A DNA stretch of 64,000 nucleotides from Gordionus sp. m RMFG-2023 (GCF_954871325.1 NC_088775.1:7479561-7543560); one strand, 5' to 3'; positions 1 through 11,674 are shown, counted from the stretch's first letter. Made by a program: numbers and translations. The notes: generated by a model not told the origin, from the letters alone.

Positions 1-859
1 AAATATGTGTAGAATTATTTTCTATTTTTTTTGGGGGGGGGGAGAAAAAAATGTAATATTTTTAAATTTCTAAAAAGAACAAAAGGGAATAAAAATAAAT
101 AAATGCAAAGAAGAAAATGAAAAGAGAGGATAATAAAAAAGATAATAAATACAAAAAAGCAAAATAAATAAATAAATGAAAAGGTACATAATTTACACAA
201 AAAAAGAATGTAATTATAAAAATTCCAAGAAAATTTTTCATTACGTTACCAACCTTATATATAGGGTCAAAAGACGCGAAAAAAATAAATATTATTTATT
301 AATACTAAAAATGATAATGATATAATAATATCGTTCACTTATATTACTTCAAAAATTTGCAATATCAAGTTTTAATAGGATGTCTAATTTGGGAGGACAT
401 AGATTGCAGGCCAAACAATGCTAAAACTTTATTAAAAATTAATTATATTTTATTTTAGTTCGTGAAAAAAAATCAAGATATTTAGGATATTAAGATGTTA
501 TATAGGCCATTTCGCGAATTTGTTTTTATATTTATTAAATTTAAATGAGGTTTCTCTTAATAATCTAGGTTTGTTGATAAGATTTGTCCCACCAATTTTC
601 TTATTCAACCAATTATATCCTATCCGACTGAACTCGGAATGACATTTCTTCGAGCCTTAGAAATTTTACAACCATAAAATTAATTATCATCATTCAGCGC
701 TTACAATTTTTCAGATTTCGTTGAATAATCATCTTTTTCGTATAGAGTCCAATCAATCACAAAAAAAAGGTTAGATTGGGTAAGGACTAGATTTATAAAA
801 ATAGGTCCGATGGATGTCGCCATATATGTTACTTGATTAAAGTGTATCGACCTGGATAC

Positions 860-980
860 TAGAGGTCTATACCACTCGTTGTTTAAATTTTTTTAACCCG
901 CCCGCCTATGCATTAATAGTTTTTATCAATATTCACCCGCTCGCTCATCTATCTAAAAATTTTGTTTAACCCGCTCAATA
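860..980. repeat. hAT-end-like subterminal fragment
   Basis: The stretch begins ctagaggtctatacc and continues with pyrimidine-rich blocks (aacccgcccgcc, acccgctcgctc, aacccgctca). The same start and the same spaced CCCGCCC blocks form the ends of the hAT element at 47141-48511. A matching second end was not found nearby, so I call it a solo end or a decayed copy. Confidence 0.4.
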
Positions 981-1421
981 TAATAAATCATTCGACGGTT
1001 TCCCAAATCGAAAGCATTTTCAAAAAAAAAAAATAGTGATTGGCATAAATTCAGGATCGATGTTAGAAAACAAATAGAATTTTTAAATCTGCGGACTGTT
1101 TTCGGGCTATGGGGCCGGTCTGAAACGTTTCATTTTCTTATTTAATATATTTTGTACGCTGTTCATGTTTCCAATTTCTCTTTTAAAAAAAAATCCGGGC
1201 TCGAACTTGTATTTTATTTCTAAAAATTTGGGAGGGGGGGGAATTTGATAAATTGTGTTTTTTAAAAATAAATATTATATATAAATTATAATTTATGACT
1301 CACAATTTTGTTCTAATAAGGAAATTCAACGTGTCAGGGTTGGTGATAAAATTATCCATATCTAAATACTAAAAGAATATGAGATGAGTAAAATAATGAA
1401 TCATATTAAACTTCGTTTTCC

Positions 1422-1622
1422 TAGTGTTGATAAATGGTTCTATTTTTTAAAAACGGCTGACTGAATATTTTAGCCATAATAAATTACGCATGCCTGTAGA
1501 TTATTCTCAAAGGTGGCAGAAAGGTTTGGGCATCTATTAACGCAATCTCGAGGCTTGCCTATTATTATTTTGGCCAAATTCTCAATTTAAAATTGGCTAA
1601 ATCGAGCCGTTCAAAAACGTTA
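1422..1622. mobile_element. family B hAT-like MITE, decayed
   Basis: It starts tagtgttgataaatgg and ends with cgagccgttcaaaaacg, which resemble the terminal repeats of the better copy at 20020-20244. Inside are the family's inverted cggctgactgaatattttagcc and ggccaaattctcaat blocks and the central caaaggtggcagaaaggtttgg block. It is non-coding and lies within the inferred COLGALT intron. Confidence 0.6.
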
Positions 1623-2794
1623 ATTTTAATTTTTGTTTTTTTTTTTACTTTATTCAAAAAAGTTTCTATGCCATTTATTTTTAGCTAGAAATCAATGTGG
1701 TTTTTATAGGAATTCATATAGAGTACAGAATCTTAAAACGCTACAAAATTGAGAATAGTTAGATGGGGAGGTGGGGGGAATTCTTATATACCATTTAAAT
1801 TGAATCATAGATGCAGCTAGGACTTTCCTATGAATGGGAAGGGGGCACTATCAGCTAAGTTATTCTGCTATAAACGTAATTAGAAGTCATTAGTAGGTCC
1901 ACTTATTTTGGACATTAGGCAATGTTATATTTTTATAAAAATTATTTTGGTTTTTCACTTTTTTAAAACAATTTTTTTTTTAATTTTGAATTATAGTTAT
2001 CTTGGAAAATTATTAACTTACACTTTTTATACATTGGGGGAGGTGGGGATTTATTAGTTTAAAATAATAATTTCCAATGGTAGGAGAGGGGATTATCAGT
2101 ACATGCCTGAACTGAATGAACTAAGCTAAAAAAGACAAAAATAAACTTCACAAACACAAACCATATCATTCATACATTTATAGGTGTATTACAAATTATA
2201 AAAATATTTTTGAGTCATTTTCAAAGACGTTTTTTTTTAAATAATAAGTGATTCATAGAAAATTAACATGAATAATCTATTTTTGCCATTTATTCCTTTT
2301 TTTTCTCACTTTTAAAAATCTTCCTAATCTTACATTTGAAAATAAAATAAAAAGTTAAGTTGGACGGTTGGTTATAAATGTTTTTTTTATTAAAATAAAA
2401 TATTAACATGTTATGTTGGCTATATGGCAGAATAAATTTTTATATGAAAGCACATCTTTGTTAAGAATGAATCATTCAATTGTACATATTTTTAAATATT
2501 TCATATATTTTGCTGAGAAGAAAAATTCGAAAGAGAAAAATGAGATAACCTGATTTTACCTGGCTACAAAAATCAAAATACTGCAATGCCACTCAAGCAA
2601 TGCTTAATTTACAAAATTTATAATGTTAAATTACAGTTATGCTATAGTTTAGTGATTAATCATGCATCGCCTAAGGGACATTGTAGTTACTATTAACAAG
2701 GCTTTAGAGTTAAGTTATTTTAATAGAAACCTATATAAATTTAAATACAAAACATAAATAAATTGTGCATCAAATGAATTATCAGATGACTTAC

Positions 2795-3283
2795 AAATAT
2801 GTAATCCATATCAGAATCTATTGCATTTTTCAAGGCTTTTTCTTTGATTTCAATCACATTTTTATATCTTGATGCAGGCCAATCAAATGGGCCCACTTCA
2901 CTTTCATAGTTTATTGGCTTATCTATTAAGTAGGAAATATTTAGCATAACAAAAAATAATAATTACCTTTAGTAAACAAACGAATCTCTGCATACTCATC
3001 TTGCACCTTGTTTACCCATTCTTTCAGAATACCAGTGGTATTATCTTCATTATGATCAGTCCATACCCTATTCCGAAGGAATGTAATTATTTATCTATTA
3101 ATTTTACCATAAATAAATACTCTTCTTAGGGTAATTTAGATAATCGAGACCGTAAAAAAAATAGGGAAGAGTATGTTCTTTATTTCTAGCTAATAAAGGA
3201 ATGACAACTTTTTGACATTTAGAATATTCAATGTGCAAGGCATATATGAATACGATTATTAAAAAATTTAGCACGTTTTTCAT
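2795..3283 (-). CDS. COLGALT: procollagen galactosyltransferase (GT25/COLGALT), 5' three exons, partial
   Basis: The family transfers galactose to hydroxylysine of collagen in the endoplasmic reticulum. Three minus-strand exons join in frame. Exon 1 is 3283-3108 (ATG, hydrophobic signal peptide about residues 4-17, then VVIPLLARNKEHTLPYFF). Exon 2 is 3067-2967 (VWTDHNEDNTTGILKEWV). Exon 3 is 2922-2795 (GPFDWPASRYKNVIEIKEKA, then MDYIF). These match the hallmark 'ARN..H.LP', 'LWVATDHN.DNT' and 'EEGP..W...RY..VM.LRQ.AL' blocks known from COLGALT1/2 and CERCAM. Splice phases agree at both junctions (W codon split 2+1, D codon split 1+2). Intron 1 is only 40 nt (3107-3068); intron 2 is 44 nt. The next exon, which should carry the metal-binding acidic motif, is not seen and presumably lies beyond the left edge. 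About 134 of the usual ~600 residues are present. All frames are open, so this looks like a live gene rather than a pseudogene. Confidence 0.85.
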
Positions 3284-6220
3284 TAAAATTTAAATAACAG
3301 ATGGTTGAAATATCAGATTGATTCACAAGGAACTTTAATTTCCGATTTTTTAAAGTTATAAACATAAAAATTTTAAATAAATTTTATGAGGCTGAAATAT
3401 AATGATTCATAAAATTTTAATTATATACTCTATTTTTTTCTCTCATAAAGTTAATAAAATATTTCTGTGGGGTCGAAGAGAAATAGAGCTTTTCTAAGGC
3501 CAGATTCCAGTCTAAATTGAATTCGGGCTTAATATTACACTATGCTATACGTAAAAATAGAATGATTGTTAAATTTTTGTTTTTTATATGTGAACTGGTA
3601 GGCTCCTTACGTTGGGCAAATCTGGACCCCCCCCCTTAACTTTTTATCCCTGTTTTAAAAATGGTATACAATACAAAATAAGTTACAAATAGATGTTATT
3701 TTTAATTTTCAGAACTGATATAAATAATATAAGTTAAATTTTTTTAAAAGAAAGAATTTATTTGCTTATTGTTGTTTCCTTCTTTATTTACTTATTTTAT
3801 TTTCTTTTGTTGCTAATCTTAATTTATTTTTTGTAAATATTGATTTTATTTTATTTTTAATTCGTTTTTTGTAAATATAGATTTTATTTAATTTTTTTAA
3901 CTTTTTCTCAGAATTCCGACCTGAATGTGGACATAGGCATAGGGGAGCTGGATAGTATTTAAACCTATTCAACCATGATTAAAACTTTTAAAGTTTTTGT
4001 TTTGTTTTTTCATAAATCATAATTTCTATTATGATTTTTTATTTTATACAAAAAATTGTCTCCCTTTTTTTCCAAATTTATCACTTTCATAAAATAAATT
4101 ATATTCCTAAAATAGATTAGTTTTCATCCAAATGTGAAACTTACTACGTGATTTATTTCACATTAATTTATTTGTAAATGTTTATATATTTTTTTTTGTA
4201 AATATAGTGCGAAATACTTGTTACTAATAAAATTAATGTTATTCCATGAAAATTGTATTGAATAATAAAGTAGGTATAAAATTAGATGGAACTAAAGTTT
4301 ATTCTTTGTAATATATCATGCATAATAAAGCAGTTAAGAAATTGTGGAACAGTATCACATCATACTATAATTTTTACACTACAGTGACTGTGATTTTCAT
4401 TTATCAAAATTATAACCAGAATTTTGTAGGAGAGAGATTGGATTATTTCGTTTGTTTTTTTCCTTCAAATTTTATAGGAGGAATGTAGATCCACTTTCAG
4501 ATCTTTAGCGAGTTAACATTTTATATTCTAAATAGATTTTGTCTCTTTTTTTAATGCTTTTTTATGAAATTTTGAATTTTGTTAATTCTTTTAAAATTAA
4601 CTTCTACTTAGTTATTTTAAAAAATTTAGTTTATATAAATGGGTGAGGGTGGAGAGGAATAGCACTGATATTTATGAAAACTGGGAAAGGGCAGCAACTC
4701 GCTCCCTCTCCTTTTATAATGCCTATGTCATATAAGTATATCATAGCAGAAATATATTCAAATAAAAGGAATTAAGTTAAATTTTTATTCAATAAGAAGT
4801 TAAAAAATATTTTCCAATCATTTTAAATATGTGTTGTGAAATTTTGTGATATCATTGACCTTATTTTATGTTATTGATGTATTATCTTATTACTATATAA
4901 TTTAAATACTCACTAAATGTATAAAAATGATTCCTATTGTTATATAATAAATTTGAATATTATATATAGCAATATGTTTAAATTTTATATCACGCGTTCA
5001 TTAAATTATCTTTACTTTTATAATCTGATATATTTAACTTATTCAAATTGTACAATTATACTTTTATTTTTACTTTTAATTTTCGTTAACTTAAACTTTT
5101 GATTTTTATTCTAATTTTTAGTTATAACAAAGATATATAAACCATGTGAAATATAAATAAAGAGAACATTTTTTATCTTAGACCATGCCATCTACACCTA
5201 TAAATTATCTTCTATTAATTTGATAATTTATTTGATATTAAAAGTCTTTTTTATATCATATACATCGCTAATAAACAATTATAGTTTTATAAAATTTATT
5301 TTATTATAATAGAACTTTACCTACCAATTTCTAATTTTATAACAGCTTTCTCTAGTATTGACCCAAGAGGGTGGGAGAGTATTTATAGATAGTTTATATT
5401 ATTCTTTGAACAGTTGGCTTTCGGCCTGATCCTTTGTTTTTAAATAATAAATAATAAATTAACATTATAAATTAGTTTTAAATGCATTAAAAATTTAATT
5501 AATAATTCCTTTTTAGGGGAGAGGGAGGCGAAGTGCTCAATTTAAATTCATCAAAAATAGTGTTTATTATTGTTCAAAAAATTTATTATTTTAAATGCGA
5601 ATTTTTTAGATAATTTATAATTGAAACTTTTAACAGAGATGTTTAAGTATCTAGATATAAAATGTGGTATCTGTATCTAGATACTATTTTAAAGGTATAT
5701 GTATGTGTCTTTAGATACATTTTAATATACGTTTATTTAACGCATTTTTATATTAAAATATAAATATTTAATGCTATATTCATTTTATTATGAGTATATA
5801 ATTTAAATAAATATATATTAAAAAATATTAAGACTATAATATAAAAAATATATTTATAAAATATTAAAACTTACATAATTTAAAACTATATAAAATATTA
5901 AAATTTATATTAAAAATATTATAACCTATATTTAAAATATTAAAATTATATACAAATAGTTATTAAATATTACCCCCCCCCCTCCCCCTCATTTAAATCT
6001 ATAGATAGTTTATGATTGATATTTATGTAAAGTAATATATAAATCCTTGTTTAGCCATGACACTATTAATATTAAAAACAATACCATTGATTTGAACCAA
6101 ACATTTTAATTTCTATAATTATATTCCAAATTGATAACGTGCTAAAGATTGATTTGAATTGTGCACTAAAATATATTTTTTTAAAATAAATTAAGAAAAA
6201 CTAAACAATAATTTTAAAAA
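3284..6220. other. intergenic AT-rich stretch, no gene seen
   Basis: This is presumably the upstream region of the COLGALT-like gene on the minus strand and beyond. It is extremely AT-rich with long T and A tracts, a C run at about 3628-3637, a CT-rich run at about 4697-4711 and a C run at about 5973-5990. Short open frames around 3784-3972 and 4917-5102 are low-complexity and look like chance. I see no RNA gene or recognisable repeat. Confidence 0.6.
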
Positions 6221-6680
6221 GGGATTATCTCATTGTTTTTTTAAATGTTCTTCTTAAATTAAAATCCATTAAGTAGATAGATTCCGGGCCCATCTTCATT
6301 AGAGAAGATAAATTATTAAAGGCAACTCCATAATAATACCCTTTCTTTACACCCTTAGAATCTACCTCTCTGAATGACATATTGAGGTGCGCATACTCCT
6401 TTGTTTACGCAAATAAAGGACCCCATCCCGTATCAGGCCTCCAATAAAAAGGAATTATCTTATGATTTCTTTTATCTTCTTCTTGATTTAAAATCGGTAG
6501 GTAGATAGATCCCGTGCTCATCTTAACGAGGGAGAAAAATTATTAAAGGCAACTCCAAAATAATACCCTTTACTCCTTACCCTCGTAGGATCTATTTCTT
6601 TGAATGACATATCGAGGTGTGTCTATATGCGAGGTGTGTCTATATGCAATTCAGGGACCCTATCCCGCATCAGGTCTTCA
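6221..6680. repeat. tandem duplication, two ~230-bp units
   Basis: Two adjacent direct copies, 6221-6450 and 6451-6680. Each carries the same ordered blocks: gattatct or ggaattatct at the start, tagatagat.ccg in the first third, attattaaaggcaactcca in the middle, then ctctgaatgacatat or ctttgaatgacatat, and a ccccatcccg or ccctatcccg..atcagg end. Divergence is moderate, with small indels, so the duplication is old. No coding frame is shared by the two units. Confidence 0.75.
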
Positions 6681-7456
6681 ATATATAGTTTGAAGTAATG
6701 TTGTATACGAACGCGTTCGTGAACGAAGTTCGTTTTTTGAGTGATGAACTTTGAAAGTGACATGTTTCTTTTTTTTTTTAATTTTGCGTTCGTTCAATTT
6801 TAGAAAATCTTCTTATTTCTATTTATTTGAAAATAAAAAAAAATATTAATTTAATATTAATCCAAATTTTTAAAGAAAAGAGGGTTATTTTTTGATTAAC
6901 TGTTTTCTTTATTACATTTGAATTTTTTTAACCTACCACTATTTCTGTCCTATAGTATAGTTTATAATTTAAATATTATTATTTATAGATTAGCGTAAGC
7001 AATGTTGTGATATCATCATCATCATCTGATTCTGAATTACATTACCATGACCCAAAATAACAGTAACATCATATATTCAATAAAACTAATTCTATCCTGC
7101 CTGACAAAAATGTAAAATGTGTACAAAAAGTATATCAGATTCAAAATCTTCAAGTTCTAATATAAAGAGCTACATGATTGTGATATTTATTATTTTATAC
7201 AATATAACTATATGTAACCTTTTATTTTAGATTGTTGTATTTCATAGGCTTATTAAATTATTATGATTATTATAATAGAAACATAAAGCTAAAATCATTA
7301 AATAATATATATTATATACATAGATATTATGTACATAGATATAAATAGTTAATGTACTTTAAAATATATTTATTTTTAGTGTAATTATTTGAAATTTGTT
7401 TTTATCAAAGGTTTTAAATTTTAATAGTTGAACACAATTTAAAGTATTATAAATTT

Positions 7457-7484
7457 ACTAGCTGATAACCCGTCAAGAATGATG
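7457..7484 (+). repeat. dispersed repeat head ACTAG(C/T)TGATAACCCGTC, copy 1
   Basis: The block actagctgataacccgtc, followed by aagaatga, recurs almost unchanged at 18665-18690 (actagttgataacccgtc). The sequences after the shared ~28 bases diverge quickly. This is the behaviour of a conserved terminus of a dispersed element; I cannot name the family from one end. Confidence 0.5.
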
Positions 7485-8012
7485 GGGAATCAGAACTCCT
7501 TATGGATAAATAATAAATGTTACTTCGTTTGACGATGGATGAATCAGAATAGTCAATGTGAGGAATAAATTATCCGTATTCATTCTTCTAAGATTTCTAT
7601 ATATTTTAGAGATAAGGCCAAATATATTATGAAAAATTTAGAATAAAATAATATGATTTGTGAGTTATGATATTTATCAATTCTTTTAACAAATTTTTCT
7701 CTCCCATACGCTATTGTTTTTGCCCTCCCACATCGTATAAAATCTTTCATCGGAATCATTTAAATGCTTTAAGACCTTCCTAAATATTCTTATAAAAAAG
7801 ACCTGCCATCATAATTCGAATCAATTATGGGGCTAACCTGATTATCTCACAAACACTGTGGTGGTATCCACTCCATTGCAATGAGCTATTTAGAAAATTA
7901 TTAGTAAAAATAATTGCCACGGGTCAATACCCAGGGTCGGGTCATAACTTATTAAGTATACGTATCAATTAGGATATGTTAAGGGATAAGGCAAAATAGC
8001 TTCACCTGCCAT

Positions 8013-8276
8013 TTGTATTATATCCAAAATCCTCCTCCTGACATGGCTATTAATTATAAAGCAGACTTTAGTAATGCTTTAAATAAATGTTTTTATCGCA
8101 AATTTCCTGTTTATTTAAAATTCCTAGAGACATACTGTAACATTAAAACTCCTTTATTCAGCCCACATGTCATAGATTCTGACGAAAGCCAGCAGGGGGA
8201 ACACGTCCTCGGTTATTTTGCCTTGTTATTCATTGTCTCATCAATTATCTTAAATCTATATTTGATTTGGTTATAA
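8013..8276 (+). CDS. unrecognised short ORF with a C-terminal hydrophobic segment
   Basis: This is an 87-residue open frame inside the ~3-kb hAT-type element. I do not recognise it. The first half is ordinary mixed sequence, with an acidic patch DSDESQQGEH at about residues 53-62. The last ~22 residues are strongly hydrophobic and end just before the stop, like a tail anchor. Local composition is closer to 38% GC than the surroundings, which favours a real coding past. It could be a terminal exon captured by the element or a fragment of an element protein. No splice sites were established. Confidence 0.22.
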   Translation: MYYIQNPPPDMAINYKADFSNALNKCFYRKFPVYLKFLETYCNIKTPLFSPHVIDSDESQQGEHVLGYFALLFIVSSIILNLYLIWL

Positions 8277-8996
8277 ATTTTTGGTATCTTAATGATGGAA
8301 CAATATGTATTACTCTTCCTATAATAATTTGTTTTTAATTTCTTGAAGCCAATTTGACTCATTCTTAATAAGTCCAAAAACTTGTTTCCATGATGACAAT
8401 ATACAAAACCCTCATCTAGCAGAATTAAATTTTTTATTGAGTACATAAATAATAAAAATTGAAAAAATAATGAAATTAATGTAATTTAAAAAAAGTATTT
8501 GTTCATATTGAATACAATAAGTTTATATATATATACTTCATTAACATATAAGAATAATAAAAATTTTGGAATTAATTCATCAAAATAAGGTAAATTTCTG
8601 ATTCACACCTCATATAATATAGGCTTATTTTAATTTATCCATCATCAAATTAAGGAGAATACTAATTCCTCTTTCTTGTGGAACATCAGCTAGTAATCAT
8701 ATAAAATGCAAATATTTTTTAGATTGTGGGAATGCATTCTTCCTTAAGGGTTTTTTTTTATTTACAATGGAAGCCACAAAGCACTCCTTGGTAAATTGTT
8801 ATCGACAGAGTTTTGAATAAGTTTTCATCTTCTCATGATATGGATCCATTCTTCATGATGATCCTGATTATAAGATAATATATTTTGATACAGGTACAGG
8901 GGTTAGGCCATATTTTAATTATTTTAAATATACCCAGGCTGGGCCTAAAAATCAAAGGACGGAACCAGCAAGTTGGATTAAGAAAAAAAATGATGT

Positions 8997-9067
8997 TTGT
9001 TGGGATTCGAACCCAATGATTTCAGATTTGTAAACTAGTTTCTTGCCAATTAGGCCATAGAAGCTTT
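8997..9067 (-). tRNA. tRNA-Thr-like sequence, probably pseudogene or SINE head
   Basis: On the minus strand the order is gcttctatggcctaattggc, an anticodon-arm region, then ggttcgaatcc. TGGCCTAATTGG fits an A box and GGTTCGAATCC a perfect B box, with spacing close to a real tRNA. The 5' acceptor strand does not pair with the 3' flank and the anticodon loop is irregular, so this is a decayed tRNA or a tRNA-derived SINE head. It lies within the ~3-kb hAT-type element. Confidence 0.5.
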
Positions 9068-9153
9068 TTAAAATTAACGATTTTTTAAATATATAATATA
9101 TTATAAATTGTGACACTGTGACTGTGACAGTGTGACAAGGCTTTTATATTTAT

Positions 9154-9437
9154 CAGAGACCTGCAGATGTACCATTTGTACGGCCCGGCCCGGATATTTT
9201 TTTAAAAAATTTTTTCTGCTTGGCCCGGCCGGATTTTTTTTCAAAAATTATTTTCGGCCCTCCCCGGCCCGGGGTTTTTTTTTAAATTTATTTTATTTAT
9301 TTTTGATTTTTATAGCTAATAACTGCGATTTCAAATATTTGGTTTTTTTTAAAAAAATTTCAGGCCCGGCCCGGGTATGTTTAAAAAATTAAAATACGGT
9401 CCGGTCCTTATACGCGGGCCGGGCCTGCAGGTCTCTG
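9154..9437. mobile_element. family A hAT-like MITE
   Basis: It begins cagagacctgcag and ends with the exact inverse ctgcaggtctctg. Inside are repeated ggcccggcccgg blocks separated by T or A tracts, with an AT-rich core containing tagctaataactgcgatttc. It is 284 bp and non-coding. It is the type copy for the family; others lie at 17127, 31951, 37559, 40423 and 57412. Flanks are both TA-rich, so a target duplication cannot be called. Confidence 0.8.
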
Positions 9438-9698
9438 ATATATATTATAGATATTTTTATAAATAATTAAATTTTATACGAGTTTTAATATTTTATAAAT
9501 TAATAAGTTTTTTAATAAATAAAAATATTTTTTTATTCAAAAAACTAAGTAATTTTGAGTTAAAAAATTTATGGAATTTTTTTTGAATGAAATTTTTAAA
9601 AAAACTTACTCATAAAATTTTGAACCTGATTTTTGTCGATGAACGTTGAATGCGAACGCGTTCGATTTTTTAGAAATGTTTATAGCACCAGTTTGAAG

Positions 9699-10359
9699 CA
9701 ATTAAGCTGCCCATATATATATGAAAACCTAATTAAGATACATGGGGAAAGGTCACTATAATCGACCGGCATTATATAAAAAGTAAATTAGTATCATTCT
9801 TTAGAGATATATATTATACAAAAATCCTGCATTATTTTTTATTTTTAAATGGCATTATTATCATCCTGTTTTCACTTAATTTCTATAAAAAATATATGCC
9901 TATCTAACACCATTATACACAATTAATTTATGAAAGAACCTATAATTTTTATTAGAGGAGGAGAAGAGGTAGGTGGGGAAGGGGGGGGGGAGGGGGGAGA
10001 GGGGAGGGGTAGGATAATAAATTTTTGATTTATAAATCTTTTTATGTAATCATGAGAAAAAAACACCACAACTGGGAATAAAATGCCAATGCACACCCTT
10101 TTTTAAGTAATATGGTGTCTTCAAGCACAGATTCCTAACGCCATCTAATTATATTTGAAAAAAATGGTATGAAAAGGCTTACGTCATTTATTAGGATTAT
10201 ACTTTTAAATAAAGGTATATCATATTAGGGATACAAATTTTTAAATCTTTACTCATCAGATCAGATGTGAAATGATTTTTCTTGAAATTAAATGACATAA
10301 ATATAAAAATCTATTAGTAAATAATTAAAATGATCTATTTTGGAAGAGGATGGTTTTAG
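9699..10359. other. intergenic stretch with a G-rich purine tract
   Basis: No gene seen. Positions about 9955-10014 form a nearly pure purine tract (gaggaggagaagagg, then several runs of four to ten G). Such a strand could form a G-quadruplex or triplex. The remainder is AT-rich. Confidence 0.5.
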
Positions 10360-11118
10360 GCACATTTGTTATCTTTAATATCTAAGGAGTATTTACGAAA
10401 CCTACAGACTCCGGCGCAAGATATAAAATTATGGAAAGAGATCATCTAGTATTTTTGTTACAAGTCTAAAAAATTCCATAATTAGAGTTTTAAATCAAGT
10501 GATCATTATGTATGTTTTTAAGAATGTTCATTTTTTTTTATATACAAGATAAGTTTATAATTTATGAAATCAAATATTATTGTTTATGAAAACTCATAGA
10601 TCTCCCATATGTGGTCATGCTTAAAACGTTCTGGAAAATTTTGGATATATTTACGGAAACGAAATCCAAAATTTCCATTAAAATTCCCCAGGAATATTTA
10701 ATTAATTCCTGAAATTTGAATCTCATTAGATAAGGTTTCATATATTTAATACTTACAAAAAGATTTTTCACATACCCTATTACAATATTTTGATTTTCCT
10801 CAAGTCATTTTTAGATCAGCTAATTTTATTTGATTACCTTATAAAGATCGATTGAATATATTAAACTAAACTATATTGCAAAATTAGATATATAATTAGT
10901 TAGTAAATATTTTTTATTTATAAGTTAAATGTATTAGTAAGTGATAAGGCGAGTATATCCCAAGTTCTGAATTTATTTCCCACTATTTTAACATCAATTA
11001 AAACAAATAAGAATTTTCTTGGAGGAGGAGAGCAGAAATATATGTTAAAGCAAACGTAAAGAGTTTTTTGTCAGAATATTCATTTCTAAGCAAAGATATT
11101 TTATCTGCTTTTCAATAG

Positions 11119-11612
11119 GTTTAAACAAAACAAAGATGAAATATCACCTGCCATGGTTGAAGTTAATTCTCTGATTTCAGAATTCAATCTTGATATGGGA
11201 GTTGTTTTGGCAAATCTAGCAGAATTTCGATCAAAGAGTGGTTTTTGGAGAAAATTCCGGAATATGGGAAAGGGCAAAGCATGTTCTGATATGTTAGAAA
11301 GGTCTTTGTCTGCAAACCTATAAATATGATCGCTATACCACTTTTACAGATTCCACCTACGAATGCTGCTTAGAAGAGGATTAGGTTTTATTTTTAAAGA
11401 ACCCATTCCAAAAATAGTAAATAGACTTAGTAATAATTTGAAAAGATAATTTCCATAAAATGTAATTTATATTTACAATTTAAAATTATTGATACAACAT
11501 ATAATCATCCAGTTATTTCAACTCTTAAAATTTTAGAAAATATATATCATCGGCAGATAGTGATATCATTGTAGAACAAATACGTGAGTTAAACTTCTCA
11601 TTATCCGATTAA
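11119..11612 (+). CDS. candidate 3' exons of an unrecognised host gene
   Basis: Three plus-strand segments join with consistent phase: 11119-11301 (acceptor ttttcaatag), 11350-11429 (acceptor acttttacag; intron 48 nt) and 11557-11612 (stop TAA). The donors GTCTTT and GTAATA are weak to fair. An AATAAA lies at 11669, about 57 nt after the stop. The peptide runs DEISPAMVEVNSLISEF, then SGFWRKFRNMGKGKACSDM, FHLRMLLRRGLGFIFKEP and EQIRELNFSLSD. I recognise no family. It looks soluble with a basic centre. The middle exon could instead end at its own stop (11449). Upstream exons are uncertain: an open segment at 10360-10448 reads SKEYLRNLQTPAQDIKLWKE but does not join in phase. A minus-strand reading of 11119-11320 is also open, so even the orientation is not certain. 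Confidence 0.38.
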
Positions 11613-11674
11613 TTAATTTAATATAACTGTAAATATATGTATTTCGTCATTATAATTATCAAATATTAAATAAA

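Larger units (their letters stand above)
1..2794. other. inferred intron 3 of the COLGALT-like gene; no exon seen
   Basis: Very AT-rich sequence with G/C homopolymer runs (about 35-42, 1230-1238 and 2035-2045). The gene at 2795-3283 on the minus strand ends at a GTAAGT donor, so this stretch should be its third intron, unless a short exon has escaped me. I looked on the minus strand for the expected next exon (a Val-Asp-x-Asp-Asn type motif) and found none. The stretch holds a hAT-end-like fragment (about 861-975) and one family B MITE. I see no other gene. Confidence 0.55.
6696..9689. mobile_element. ~3-kb hAT-type element with AGTTTGAAG flanks
   Basis: Direct repeats AGTTTGAAG (6687-6695 and 9690-9698) bracket the stretch, the length expected for a hAT target duplication (8 bp) plus one chance base. 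The left end reads taatgttgtatacgaacgcg and the right end, reverse complemented, reads ggtgctataaacat, followed further in by cgaacgcgttcg. Both ends thus carry the palindrome aacgcgtt close to the terminus. The interior holds a family A MITE (9154-9437), a tRNA-like fragment and a short ORF. No convincing transposase was recognised, so it may be a non-autonomous or decayed hAT. Two independent short elements sharing the GAACGCGTTCG motif remain an alternative. Confidence 0.5.

Noticed and set aside
9132-9392. 86-codon frame over the family A MITE
   Set aside because: Repeated GPAR/GFF-type residues come from the CCCGGCC blocks of the MITE; the same artefact recurs in other copies (for example 32167-32418).
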